Below, one piece after another: positions 1 to 8,331 of a DNA stretch of 64,000 nucleotides (position 1 is the first letter of the stretch; every line of letters begins with the position of its first letter). Below the pieces are notes generated by a model. That model saw nothing but the letters and a program-made list of their open reading frames with translations. It was not told the origin of the DNA and made no database searches. A program made the translations under genes and the position numbers. The stretch spans positions 186,001 through 250,000 of the forward strand of contig CAMBSD010000003.1 of NCBI GenBank assembly GCA_945870425.1, given 5' to 3'. The stretch is from Chitinophaga pinensis (GTDB lineage: Bacteria > Bacteroidota > Bacteroidia > UKL13-3).

Positions 1-143
1 GAAATTTGTCCATTTCCACAAGCGCAATCCCATGCCAGTTGCCTTTCTTTGCAATGAGAAAATATCTCTTGAATCAAACTTTGAGGGTAGCTAGGTCGAT
101 ACTTAGCATATAAGTCAGCTTGATTTGAGAAATTGTCTTTCAC
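1..143 (-). CDS. Class I SAM-dependent methyltransferase, N-terminal part (runs off the window)
   Basis: Reading leftwards from a GTG at 143-141, the minus strand stays open to the window edge for 47 codons. The product has FSNQADLYAKYRPSYP near its start and then DCACGNGQ, which is motif I (D-x-x-x-G-x-G) of Rossmann-fold SAM-dependent methyltransferases. The YAxYRPSYP segment just before motif I is typical of small-molecule methyltransferases of the UbiE/trans-aconitate type; substrate unknown. The GTG overlaps the pepT stop (TAGTG on the minus strand), so the two genes are probably co-transcribed and translationally coupled. Only the first third or less of a normal-length protein is visible. 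Confidence 0.8.
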   Translation of the reverse strand, partial: MKDNFSNQADLYAKYRPSYPQSLIQEIFSHCKERQLAWDCACGNGQI

Positions 144-1396
144 TATTTTTTCTCCTCCCACACTTGCACCAAATTCACTAACACTTCCACTGCTTTTTGC
201 ATGTCTTGAACACTCACATATTCCATTTTGCTATGAATAGCCATTTCACCTGTAAAAATATTAGGACAAGGTAATCCCATAAAAGATAATCTTGAGCCAT
301 CTGTACCTCCACGTATATTCATTATTTCAGGCTCAATTCCAGATCTTCGATATGCTTCGCCAGCATTTGCCATTACTTGAGGGAATTGGTCTAACATCTC
401 TTTCATATTGCGATATTGCTCAACTACCTTCATGTCAAATGTGGCTCCAGGAAATTTATCAACGGCTTTTTTTGCCAAATTTGCCAACCTGTTTTCATAT
501 ATGGAAAGGTTTGAAGTTTCAAAATCTCTAACAATGAATTGAACATAGCACTGCTCCAATCCGCCTTGGGTGTGAACGGGATGTACAAAGCCTTCATAGC
601 CTTCAGTGGCTTCTGGGCACCATGTATCACTTGGTAGTAAGTCCATAAAATAGGCTGCGACTTTTTGCGCATTTACCATTTTATTTTTTGCATAACCTGG
701 ATGAGCGCTCACTCCAGTAAATGTTATGGTGCAAGCATCTGCCGAAAAGCTTTCACCTTCCAACATGCCTCTTTCGCCACCATCAAGGGTATATCCAAAA
801 TCTGCGTTGAGCTTTTGCATATCCACTTTGTTCACACCTCTACCAATTTCCTCATCTGGGGTAAATAGAATGCGGATTTTACCATGCTTAATTTCGGGGT
901 GTTGCAAAATGTAATTAGCAAAATCCATGATTATAGCCACACCTGCTTTATCATCAGCTCCAAGCAAGGTTTTGCCGCTAGCTGTGATAATATCATCACC
1001 AATACGTTCTGATAAGTAAGGGTGCTTTTGACTTGAAATAACAACTGAATTATCATCAGGTAGAACAATATCGCTTCCATCCCAAGCCTTATGAAGTATT
1101 GGTTTTACATCTGTTCCACTGCAATCAGGGGCGGTATCCACATGAGAGCAGAAGCAAATAACAGGTGTTTGATTGTCTGAATTGGCTTCAATCGTAGCAT
1201 AAACATAGCCATGCTCATCTAATTCAGCATCTAATATACCTATTTGCTTTAGCTCTTCAACAAGCAATCTGCTTAAATCCTTTTGCTTCATGCTTGATGG
1301 CTGAGTGTTTGATTCTGGGTCAGCAGTAGTGTCTATTTGCACATAACGCATTAATCGTTCGGCAACAGTGTGTTTATAATGGTCGATTAATGGCAT
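143..1396 (-). CDS. pepT: Peptidase T (tripeptide aminopeptidase)
   Basis: 417 residues, the usual length of PepT. It is a cytosolic M20 di-zinc aminopeptidase that removes the N-terminal residue of tripeptides. Visible metal and catalytic motifs in order: SHVDTAPD (H-x-D, about residue 85), LGADDKAG (bridging Asp, about 145), TPDEEIGRG (general-base and metal-binding Glu pair, about 180), DGGERG, HPGYAKNK (dimerisation-domain His, about 235) and RGGTDGSRLSFMG near the C-terminus (about 365). The start ATG follows an AT-rich leader without a Shine-Dalgarno sequence. It is followed without a gap by the partial methyltransferase gene. No oddities seen. Confidence 0.97.
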   Translation of the reverse strand: MPLIDHYKHTVAERLMRYVQIDTTADPESNTQPSSMKQKDLSRLLVEELKQIGILDAELDEHGYVYATIEANSDNQTPVICFCSHVDTAPDCSGTDVKPILHKAWDGSDIVLPDDNSVVISSQKHPYLSERIGDDIITASGKTLLGADDKAGVAIIMDFANYILQHPEIKHGKIRILFTPDEEIGRGVNKVDMQKLNADFGYTLDGGERGMLEGESFSADACTITFTGVSAHPGYAKNKMVNAQKVAAYFMDLLPSDTWCPEATEGYEGFVHPVHTQGGLEQCYVQFIVRDFETSNLSIYENRLANLAKKAVDKFPGATFDMKVVEQYRNMKEMLDQFPQVMANAGEAYRRSGIEPEIMNIRGGTDGSRLSFMGLPCPNIFTGEMAIHSKMEYVSVQDMQKAVEVLVNLVQVWEEKK

Positions 1397-1617
1397 CTGT
1401 TAAGAATTTGACCTGCAATATAATTATTGATTGGATAATGTTTTTTCAATTTGGGTTGACTTGCTCTATTATGGGAAAAAAACGGCATTTTATTTTTTTG
1501 TAAGTTCTTGAATATTATTTATATGCGATTTAGGTATGATTTAGGTAACAAATAAAGAAATCTTCAAACTTGGGGTTTAAGACAAAACAAAGGTTTAATC
1601 TTTTAAAACTAAACATT

Positions 1618-1701
1618 ATGTACGGACTAATCGTTAATGCGCAATTTGTAGTATTAAATGCTATAAAAGCGTTGTCAAAAACATTGAAGTTGTTTGTGTA
1701 A
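1618..1701 (+). CDS. Small peptide, 27 aa, member 1 of a tandem three-peptide family
   Basis: An ATG-started frame encodes a 27-residue hydrophobic and basic peptide beginning MYGLIVNAQ and ending KLFV. Ungapped comparison with the peptides at 1760 and 2006 gives shared M1, I5 and Q9, hydrophobic residues at 4, 19 and 23, and with the second also A8, L13, K17 and K21. The first five codons are almost the same DNA as those of the third peptide (13 of 15 bases). A strong intrinsic terminator lies 19 bases after the stop, so this could be a very short stand-alone transcript. The leader holds a direct repeat of ATTTAGGTA. Function unknown; the segment could form one amphipathic or membrane-associated helix. 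No clear promoter was found. Confidence 0.5.
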   Translation: MYGLIVNAQFVVLNAIKALSKTLKLFV

Positions 1702-1720
1702 AAACTTCAACACTAAGATA

Positions 1721-1747
1721 CTGCCGCATAAATGCGGCAGTTTTATT
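1721..1747 (+). terminator. Intrinsic terminator behind the first small peptide
   Basis: CTGCCGCA and TGCGGCAG form an 8-9 bp perfect GC-rich stem with a TAAA loop, followed by TTTTATT. It sits between two small peptide genes in an 850-base stretch with no longer gene, which argues that the short upstream frame is a real transcription unit. Confidence 0.8.
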
Positions 1748-1759
1748 AAACAAATAATT

Positions 1760-1885
1760 ATGAATACAATAATAGCCTTAGCACAACAAACACATTTAAG
1801 TCTAATGAAGACCTTGTTAAAGATTATTAGAGAACTTGATTCCAACACGAAGGATTTAAATAAAAACTCAAATCAAACTACCTAA
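1760..1885 (+). CDS. Small peptide, 41 aa, member 2 of a tandem three-peptide family
   Basis: The frame starts MNTIIALAQQTH and ends in a polar, asparagine- and threonine-rich tail. Residues 1-26 align without gaps with the two neighbouring small peptides (M1, I5, Q9 in all three; T11, H12, L15 shared with the third; A8, L13, K17, L19, K21 shared with the first). The pattern of a hydrophobic or amphipathic first half and a charged tail is seen also in the third peptide. The start follows the terminator of the first peptide by 13 bases. No recognised family. Confidence 0.45.
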   Translation: MNTIIALAQQTHLSLMKTLLKIIRELDSNTKDLNKNSNQTT

Positions 1886-1933
1886 ATTACTTGGTCTGAT
1901 AATCAGTCATTAATAATTTTGCCAAAAAAAGCA

Positions 1934-1964
1934 TTTGTTTGAAACGAAATGCTATTTACATTCG
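1934..1964 (+). promoter_or_regulatory. Candidate Bacteroidota promoter for the third small peptide
   Basis: TTTG at 1934-1937 is followed after 19 bases by TACATTCG at 1957-1964, one mismatch from the Bacteroidota -33/-7 consensus TTTG-N19-21-TAnnTTTG. The expected start of transcription is about 35 bases before the ATG at 2006. The same segment (1930-1953) also contains a weak hairpin AGCATTT/AAATGCT. Confidence 0.5.
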
Positions 1965-2005
1965 TCTATACAACCATACAAAACAATATTTAATCCATTT
2001 ATATT

Positions 2006-2131
2006 ATGTACGGCCTAATTACAATAATTCAAACTACGCATAAGAATTTAGTTTCAGGTATTATGCAATTTCTATACTACATAGATTTTGAAGAAAGTAA
2101 GCAGAGGCCAATCAAGCAATTTAAGTTCTAA
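2006..2131 (+). CDS. Small peptide, 41 aa, member 3 of a tandem three-peptide family
   Basis: The frame starts MYGLITIIQTTHKN and ends in a charged tail with EESKQRP and KQFKF. Its first five residues equal those of peptide 1 and it shares Q9, T11, H12 and L15 with peptide 2. It has a near-consensus promoter upstream. Like its neighbours it has no Shine-Dalgarno sequence but an AT-rich ATTATG start context that all three share. Family and function unknown. Confidence 0.5.
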   Translation: MYGLITIIQTTHKNLVSGIMQFLYYIDFEESKQRPIKQFKF

Positions 2132-2244
2132 TGTGAGAAATTAGGCTGGAAATTTTCCGCATTCGATATACCTCAAATTTCAGCGCTTCCTGAGTCATTC
2201 GTTTAATAGTTTAATCAAATGTGTATTATTGAATAAAAAATAAT

Positions 2245-3084
2245 ATGCAATTATATACTATTAATACAGGCTATTTTAAATTGGATGGGGGTGCCATGTT
2301 TGGCGTTGTTCCTAAAAGTATTTGGCATAAACTCAATCCTGCTGACGAGAATAACATGATCAAATTGGCCATGCGATGCCTTCTCATCCAAGATGGAAAA
2401 AGATTGATATTAATTGATAACGGAATAGGAGAGAAACAAGACTCGAAATTCTTTTCTCATTATTTTTTACATGGCGATGATAGTCTTGATAAGTCTCTCA
2501 AATTAAATGGATTTTCAGTTGATGATATTACAGATGTGATGTTGTCGCATTTGCATTTTGACCATTGTGGTGGCAGTGTAAGTTGGAATAATGATAGAAC
2601 GAAATTTCAAACTACTTTTAAAAATGCCACCTATTGGATTGATGAAAAACATTGGGCCGAAAGTCAGGCTCCTAATCCACGTGAGAAAGCAAGTTTTTTG
2701 AAAGATAACATTTTACCAATACAAGAAAGCGGTCAATTAAAATTATTAAAACATGGTGAATTATTTCATCCAGAAATAGAATTGTTGTATTCAAATGGAC
2801 ATACCAACAACATGATTCATCCTGTCATTCCATATAAGAATTCAAAAGTGATTTATTTAGCAGATATGATTCCAACTACGGCTCATATACCTACATCCTA
2901 TGTGATGGGTTATGATGTTCGTCCACTGGACACCATGATTGAAAAGCAAAGGATATTAAAAATGGCTGCTGAAAATAATTACGTATTGTATTTTGAGCAT
3001 GACCCGTTCCATGAAGCTTGCACAGTTGAGCAAACTGAAAAGGGAATTAAATTAAAAGAGTCAATAAAACTGGAAGGCTTGTAA
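2245..3084 (+). CDS. Metallo-beta-lactamase fold hydrolase
   Basis: 279 residues, cytosolic (no signal peptide). The zinc-binding signature SHLHFDHCGG (H-x-H-x-D-H) lies at about residue 104, a further metal His follows in NGHTNNM (about 188), the bridging Asp in LADMIP (about 211) and a last His in FEHDPFH (about 252). These are all the ligands of a di-nuclear MBL-fold enzyme. The overall plan (long N-terminal part before the HxHxDH motif, VVPKxIW segment) resembles the YtnP/lactonase-like branch of the superfamily, which includes N-acyl-homoserine lactonases, but the substrate cannot be read from sequence. It stands alone, with an AT-rich leader. Confidence 0.88.
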   Translation: MQLYTINTGYFKLDGGAMFGVVPKSIWHKLNPADENNMIKLAMRCLLIQDGKRLILIDNGIGEKQDSKFFSHYFLHGDDSLDKSLKLNGFSVDDITDVMLSHLHFDHCGGSVSWNNDRTKFQTTFKNATYWIDEKHWAESQAPNPREKASFLKDNILPIQESGQLKLLKHGELFHPEIELLYSNGHTNNMIHPVIPYKNSKVIYLADMIPTTAHIPTSYVMGYDVRPLDTMIEKQRILKMAAENNYVLYFEHDPFHEACTVEQTEKGIKLKESIKLEGL

Positions 3085-3157
3085 TTTTTAAAAATTATTT
3101 TTTCGATATCTTAAACTATTTTGTTTTAATTTGCTCATAGATAAAATTAAAAAGCGT

Positions 3158-4873
3158 ATGTCGAAACTAAAACGTAGGCAATTTCTTCAAGAGGCCGCTT
3201 CAGCTTTGCTTTCTGATGATTCTCATTCATCAAACCTAAATTATATTGATTATTCTAATAAAACCTTACCTACTCAGCTAGGTAAAGCCTCAACAGGTCT
3301 TAGCGAGTATAAAGGAGCATTCGGAGAATCAGAAATATTACACCTATGCAGAAGAACTTTATTTGGCGTTAAAAAGTCGGATGTTGATTTTTTTAAAACC
3401 AAAAGCATGAGCGATGCTGTTGATTACATATTAAATATTAATGCTGCTGAGCCAAGTTTCCCAATAAATCATTACAGTACAAATGCTAACTTTCCTGATA
3501 CGGAGGTACCATACGGTCAAACATGGGTAAATGCAGCTTTAAATGGCAATCTTAACGCTGCTAGAATTCAATCATTTAAAGCTTGGTGGATTAGTTTGAT
3601 GTTAAACCAAGATAGAAATATTCGAGAAAAAATGACCTTGTTCTGGCATAATCATTTTGCCACTGAAACCAATGTGGTTAAAGATGCACGTTATGTTTTT
3701 AAAAACAACAGTCTAATAAGAACAAATTGTTTGGGTGACTTTAAAGCTTTGGTTTATGCCATTTCAACTGACCCCGCTATGTTGGTTTATTTAAATGGAG
3801 AACAAAACAATAAAACTTCACCAGATGAAAACTTTGGTCGTGAGTTACAAGAATTGTTTACAGTAGGTAAGGATTTACCTAACCATTATACCGAAGATGA
3901 TGTGAAAATGGCCGCTAAGGTTATGACGGGTTGGAGAAATAATGCAGTAAATATTTCTTCATATTTCGATTCAGTTAAACACGACACAAGCAATAAACAA
4001 TTCTCTTCGTTTTACAACAACACAATAATTACAGGAAGGTCTGGAGCGACAGCTGGATCTCAGGAGTTGAATGATTTGATAAACATGATTTTTGCACAAG
4101 AGGAAGTATCAAAATTCATTTGTCGAAAAATTTATAGATACTTTATCTATTATGTAATTGACGAAACAGTTGAACTTAATGTAATTCAACCTTTGGCAAA
4201 AATTTTCAGAGATAACAATTATCAAATTGCTCCCGTATTAAGTGCACTCTTTAAAAGTGAGCATTTTTATGACGTATTAAATAGGGGTTGTATAATTAAA
4301 CAACCTATGGATTATTTGATAGGTATGAGCAGACAATTTAATTTGCAATTTCCAGATGGTACCAATCCTCTTCAAACATACACCCATTGGGCTTATGTGC
4401 AACAAATAGGATTAGCGCTTGGTCAAGACATAGGCGATCCTCCAAATGTGGCCGGATGGCCGGCCTTTTATGAAGACCCACAATACTATGAACTATGGAT
4501 AAATTCTGATTCGCTACCTAAGCGCAACCAAATTTGTGATGGACTTAATTATGTTGGTTTTAATAGGCAAAACTTTAAGTTGATATTTGATTTAATTGCC
4601 TTTGCACAACAGTTCAATACACCTGAGGATCCTGATGCTTTGGTAGCACAAATTACCAATTTGCTCTATGGAATTGATATTTCACAGACAACCAAAAATG
4701 GATTAAAAACTTCTTTTCTACTATCTGGTCAATCGAGTGATCATTATTGGACAGATGCTTGGAATGCTTATTTAGCTGCTCCAACGGATGCATCTAAAAA
4801 ATCAATTGTAAACACCCGCTTGCAAGCCTTAATTAAATATGTGTGTGGTCAAGCTGAACATCAACTTTGTTAA
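3158..4873 (+). CDS. DUF1800 family protein
   Basis: 571 residues from the ATG at 3158; a TTG nine codons upstream (3131) is possible but less likely because the ATG gives MSKLKRRQFLQEA, a twin-arginine-like N-terminus as in its partner. The body has features of DUF1800 (PF08811): LCRRTLFG, REKMTLFWHNHFATE (about residue 165), ENFGRELQELFTVG (about 230), MTGWR, FICRKIYRYF, and GDPPNVAGWPAF near the C-terminus. DUF1800 and DUF1501 genes are almost always paired in Bacteroidota and Planctomycetes. The pair is predicted to act outside the cytoplasm; the biochemical role is unknown. The DUF1501 gene follows after 21 bases, so this is an operon. Confidence 0.92.
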   Translation: MSKLKRRQFLQEAASALLSDDSHSSNLNYIDYSNKTLPTQLGKASTGLSEYKGAFGESEILHLCRRTLFGVKKSDVDFFKTKSMSDAVDYILNINAAEPSFPINHYSTNANFPDTEVPYGQTWVNAALNGNLNAARIQSFKAWWISLMLNQDRNIREKMTLFWHNHFATETNVVKDARYVFKNNSLIRTNCLGDFKALVYAISTDPAMLVYLNGEQNNKTSPDENFGRELQELFTVGKDLPNHYTEDDVKMAAKVMTGWRNNAVNISSYFDSVKHDTSNKQFSSFYNNTIITGRSGATAGSQELNDLINMIFAQEEVSKFICRKIYRYFIYYVIDETVELNVIQPLAKIFRDNNYQIAPVLSALFKSEHFYDVLNRGCIIKQPMDYLIGMSRQFNLQFPDGTNPLQTYTHWAYVQQIGLALGQDIGDPPNVAGWPAFYEDPQYYELWINSDSLPKRNQICDGLNYVGFNRQNFKLIFDLIAFAQQFNTPEDPDALVAQITNLLYGIDISQTTKNGLKTSFLLSGQSSDHYWTDAWNAYLAAPTDASKKSIVNTRLQALIKYVCGQAEHQLC

Positions 4874-4894
4874 TCAATAAATCAATTCGAGATT

Positions 4895-6481
4895 ATGAAA
4901 AGAAGAGATTTTTTAAGTAAAAGTATATTGGCAGGAGTAAGTCCTGTTTTGATTAATGGATGGTCGGTGAAAGCATTGGCAGAAAATCCATTGGTGCAAT
5001 TTTTAAACAAATCGGGTAACGAAGACCGAGTATTTGTGCTAATACAATTAAATGGAGGTAATGATGGATTAAATACCTTAATACCTATCGACCAATACAG
5101 CAACTTAAGCAATGCACGCTCAAATATTCTGATTCAAGAGAACAAGGTGTTATCCTTGAGCGGTAACTCAGCCACAGGATTGCATCCTGCTATGAGCGAA
5201 ATGAGAGGTATGTATGATAATGGCTTATTGTCAATTGTTCAAAGTGTAGGTTATCCCAATCCTGATTTCTCACATTTCAGGGCTACAGATATTTGGTTGA
5301 CTGGCGCCAACTCAAATCAAAGTTTAGAAACGGGTTGGATGGGTAGATACCTTGACACGAAGTATCCAAATTATCCAACTAACTATCCGAATTCTAGTTT
5401 CCCTGACCCTCCTGCAATACAGATTGGCGCATTGGTTTCTCCCGCTTTACAAGGCAGCTCAACCTCGCTTGGTATGTCAATAACAGACCCAACAAGTTTT
5501 TATCAATTTGTGAGTGGAACGGTTGATACTGCGCCTAATACTCCTGCTGGGCATGAGCTAACTTACCTGCGATTGGTGGCACAACAAACACAAGCCTATT
5601 CGGGTTCAATAAAAAATGCTGCAACTAAAAATTCGCCTGCAAACAAATCAACCTTATATCCAACAGCTGGGCAAAACTCTTTAGCTGACCAATTAAAAAT
5701 AGTAGCGCAATTGATAGCTGGCGGTTTAAAAACTAAGGTTTATGTTGTAAATCTTGGTGGGTTTGATACACACTCGGTTCAAGTAGCAGCCACTGGAGGT
5801 ACTGAGACTGGCGCTCATGCGACATTGCTCCAAAAGATATCGCAAGCGGTGAATGCCTTTCAAGATGACCTTAAACAATTTGCTTTGCAAGATCGTGTCA
5901 TGGGTATGACTTTTTCTGAATTTGGAAGACGTATAAAATCGAATTCAAGTTTAGGAACAGACCATGGAGCTGCAGCCCCATTGTTCATTTTTGGAAGTAA
6001 AGTGAATGGAGGTATTTATGGTACAAACCCAATCATCCCATCAAGTGTATCTGTAAATGACAATGTGCCCATGCAGTTTGATTTTAGACAAATTTACGCT
6101 ACCATACTTAAGAATTGGTTTGAAGTGAGTGATGCTGATACCAACAGTATTTTGTTAAAGCAATACCAAACACTCAACTTTATTAATGCCAATGCTAGTG
6201 GCATAACCGAAGTAAAATCAGCCGAGATTGGTTTCATTGAAAACTACCCTAATCCTGCTTCAACATCCACCAACATAAGGTTTGCTTGCAGTGAAGGTCA
6301 TGTAAAGATAAAATTATATGATGGAATAGGACGAGAAATATTGACCATTAACGAGGCAAACTATAGCAGAGGAACGCATGAAGTAAGCCTTGATGTAAGC
6401 TCTTTACAGAATGGAAACTATTACTACCAAGTGCAGAGCGAAGATAGGCAAATGATGAAAACCTTGGTGGTGGCAAAGTAA
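4895..6481 (+). CDS. DUF1501 protein with T9SS type A sorting domain
   Basis: 528 residues. The N-terminus MKRRDFLSKSILAGVSP is a twin-arginine-like signal. The core matches DUF1501, a sulfatase/alkaline-phosphatase-fold family: VFVLIQLNGGNDGLNTLIP (residues 45-65), DFSHFRATDIW (about 128), GGFDTH (about 288) and FSEFGRRIKSN with TDHGAAAP (about 345-360). The last 75 residues, from ENYPNPAST through LYDGIGREI to YYYQVQSEDRQMMKTLVVAK, are a type A C-terminal sorting domain recognised by the type IX secretion system. The protein should therefore be exported through the outer membrane and attached at the surface or released. It forms an operon with the DUF1800 gene upstream. Confidence 0.93.
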   Translation: MKRRDFLSKSILAGVSPVLINGWSVKALAENPLVQFLNKSGNEDRVFVLIQLNGGNDGLNTLIPIDQYSNLSNARSNILIQENKVLSLSGNSATGLHPAMSEMRGMYDNGLLSIVQSVGYPNPDFSHFRATDIWLTGANSNQSLETGWMGRYLDTKYPNYPTNYPNSSFPDPPAIQIGALVSPALQGSSTSLGMSITDPTSFYQFVSGTVDTAPNTPAGHELTYLRLVAQQTQAYSGSIKNAATKNSPANKSTLYPTAGQNSLADQLKIVAQLIAGGLKTKVYVVNLGGFDTHSVQVAATGGTETGAHATLLQKISQAVNAFQDDLKQFALQDRVMGMTFSEFGRRIKSNSSLGTDHGAAAPLFIFGSKVNGGIYGTNPIIPSSVSVNDNVPMQFDFRQIYATILKNWFEVSDADTNSILLKQYQTLNFINANASGITEVKSAEIGFIENYPNPASTSTNIRFACSEGHVKIKLYDGIGREILTINEANYSRGTHEVSLDVSSLQNGNYYYQVQSEDRQMMKTLVVAK

Positions 6482-6521
6482 GTAACTATATTCTTGATTC
6501 TAATGAATACCTTGCTCAACA

Positions 6522-6959
6522 ATGAGCATACACGCCAATAATTATCCAGATGAAATAGATGCAGATGAAGTTGAATATTTATACATCGAAAAGTCATTAA
6601 TTATAGGCGCTGGTCAGGGTTTGTATACAGCCATTTCTATCCATAAAAACGAAGTAATTTCTATTTTCAGGGGAGAATTGTTGCAAGTAAAATCTGCTAA
6701 CAAAAGAATTGAATTGAGGCAAGACAATTTCTTTATGAATTTACCCAATGGGAAAATATTGGACGCAAAGAATACCGATTGTTTTGCCAAGTATGCAAAT
6801 GATGCGAGTGGCATTCAAAGTTCAGCCTATAAAAACAATGCCCTAATTACCATCAATCATAAAAAACAAATATGTTTAGTAGCTAAAGTAAATATTAAAG
6901 CTGGATCTGAAATATTTTGCAGCTATGGTAAAGCTTATTGGTTGCATCATTTGGGCTAA
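6522..6959 (+). CDS. SET-domain protein
   Basis: 145 residues, nearly the whole length being one SET domain, the fold of protein lysine methyltransferases. Visible landmarks: the N-terminal strand KSLIIGAGQGLYTAISIHKNEVI (S-adenosylmethionine contact G-x-G-L), the FRGELL strand, DCFAKYANDA in the place of the RFxNHS motif (Asn present), the VKINIKAGSEIF-like strand and CSYGKAYW, where the Tyr corresponds to the conserved ELxxDY tyrosine. Small cytosolic SET proteins of this type occur in Bacteroidota; the target is unknown. It begins 40 bases after the DUF1501 stop and may be read through from that operon. Confidence 0.85.
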   Translation: MSIHANNYPDEIDADEVEYLYIEKSLIIGAGQGLYTAISIHKNEVISIFRGELLQVKSANKRIELRQDNFFMNLPNGKILDAKNTDCFAKYANDASGIQSSAYKNNALITINHKKQICLVAKVNIKAGSEIFCSYGKAYWLHHLG

Positions 6960-7070
6960 AAACACCTTGATTTGAATTTCTAATCCAATATGTTAATTTT
7001 CTTATAATATTTCCATTTCGAATTTCTTGACTTTTTAAGGGTGGTGAGATTTTATATCTTGCATGTATAA

Positions 7071-7151
7071 ATGAATCTCATGCTTAAAATTCGACTGTCT
7101 CTTTTATTCGTGTTATGTTATCAATTATCCTTTTCCCAAAATTTCGTATGA
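7071..7151 (+). pseudogene. Orphan signal peptide (remnant of a secreted protein gene)
   Basis: An ATG frame of 26 codons encodes MNLMLKIRLSLLFVLC followed by YQLSFSQNFV and a TGA. Basic N-terminus, hydrophobic core and the SFSQ cleavage context are exactly a Bacteroidota Sec signal peptide, but translation stops four residues behind the expected cleavage site and no open frame continues it in the following 120 bases. It is either the 5' stump of a deleted gene or a tiny secreted peptide. The former is more likely. Confidence 0.5.
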
Positions 7152-7278
7152 GCTAAAAGTTTTGGTAGCTAATTAGTTGAACTAGTCAATATCCCTTTAA
7201 AGTTTAGTTGTTAAAAAAAGCTAAATAATTTATTTGACGAAATACCGTTTAAAGGATATTTTTGACCAATTGCACAGC

Positions 7279-8331
7279 ATGAAAAAGAATCTTCTGTTTT
7301 TATTACTGATTATTTTCTCCTTTAGCGCCTTTTCACAGGGTCTTGGCGGTAATAGCACCTATCAGTTTTTGAATTCGTATGCCAATGCAAGAATTGCAGC
7401 TTTAGGAGGAAGTGCTATTGCTTCTCATGATAGTGATTTGAATGTAGCATATCAAAATCCTTCTATGTTAATGCCTCAAATGAATAACCAACTTAGCTAT
7501 AATTATGTGAAAATGTTTGCTGATATTGGCTCAGGTTACGCTGGCTTTGCAAAATATTTCGACAAATTAGGAACATTTGCTGCAGGTATTCAATACATCA
7601 GCTATGGTAATTTCACCAAAACCACACCTGATGGGCAGATTCAAGGTACCTTTTCAGCAGGTGAGTATGGCTATCATGTTTCCTATGCAAGGAAAATAAA
7701 AAAGATAAACTGCGGAGGCAGTTTAAAACTCATAAACTCAAATCTAGAAACGTATAATTCGTTTGGTGTTGCCGTTGATTTGGCTGCTAGTTATTACAAC
7801 CCTCGACAACTTACTACTTATACGGCTGTTATAAGTAATCTTGGAACCCAATTAAGTGCATATAGGCAAGGCAACTACGAAAATCTGCCGCTTAATGTGC
7901 AATTGGGGTTTTCTAAGAAATTTGCACATAACCCACTTAGGATTTCGCTCATTGCGCACAATTTGCAAAACCTTGGTAATAACCTATATCAAATAGCCAA
8001 TAGAAACAATCGCAATATTAGCCTTGAAACAGGTGAGCCTATTCAAGAAGATTTTAGCATCACGCAAGAAATATTAAGTCATTTGATCGTGAATACTGAG
8101 GTTATTTTTAGTCGTACTTTTATGTTTAGGTTTGGTTATAATTACCTGAGACGAAGAGAAGTGGGTTTGGTTGACAACTTAGGTTTTTCTGGCTTTAGTT
8201 GGGGTTTTGGTTTGAGGGTAAGTAAATTTAACATTGCTTATGCAAGAGCCAATTATATGATAAATCGTTCAACAGATCACTTTTCGATTACCACCAATAT
8301 CAACGATTTCTACAAGAAGAAAAAACAATAA
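7279..8331 (+). CDS. porQ: Type IX secretion system protein PorQ
   Basis: 350 residues from the ATG at 7279, which gives a clean signal peptide MKKNLLFLLLIIFSFSAFSQG; a TTG at 7234 would place 15 extra polar residues in front and is rejected. The mature part begins NSTYQFLNSYANARIAALGG, followed by NVAYQNPSML, the pattern of the PorQ/PorV-like 14-strand outer-membrane barrel family. PorQ is part of the T9SS attachment complex, where it helps deliver modified cargo at the outer membrane. Its stop codon overlaps the start of cmk (TAATG), an order conserved in many Bacteroidota, so the two are co-translated. Confidence 0.9.
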   Translation: MKKNLLFLLLIIFSFSAFSQGLGGNSTYQFLNSYANARIAALGGSAIASHDSDLNVAYQNPSMLMPQMNNQLSYNYVKMFADIGSGYAGFAKYFDKLGTFAAGIQYISYGNFTKTTPDGQIQGTFSAGEYGYHVSYARKIKKINCGGSLKLINSNLETYNSFGVAVDLAASYYNPRQLTTYTAVISNLGTQLSAYRQGNYENLPLNVQLGFSKKFAHNPLRISLIAHNLQNLGNNLYQIANRNNRNISLETGEPIQEDFSITQEILSHLIVNTEVIFSRTFMFRFGYNYLRRREVGLVDNLGFSGFSWGFGLRVSKFNIAYARANYMINRSTDHFSITTNINDFYKKKKQ

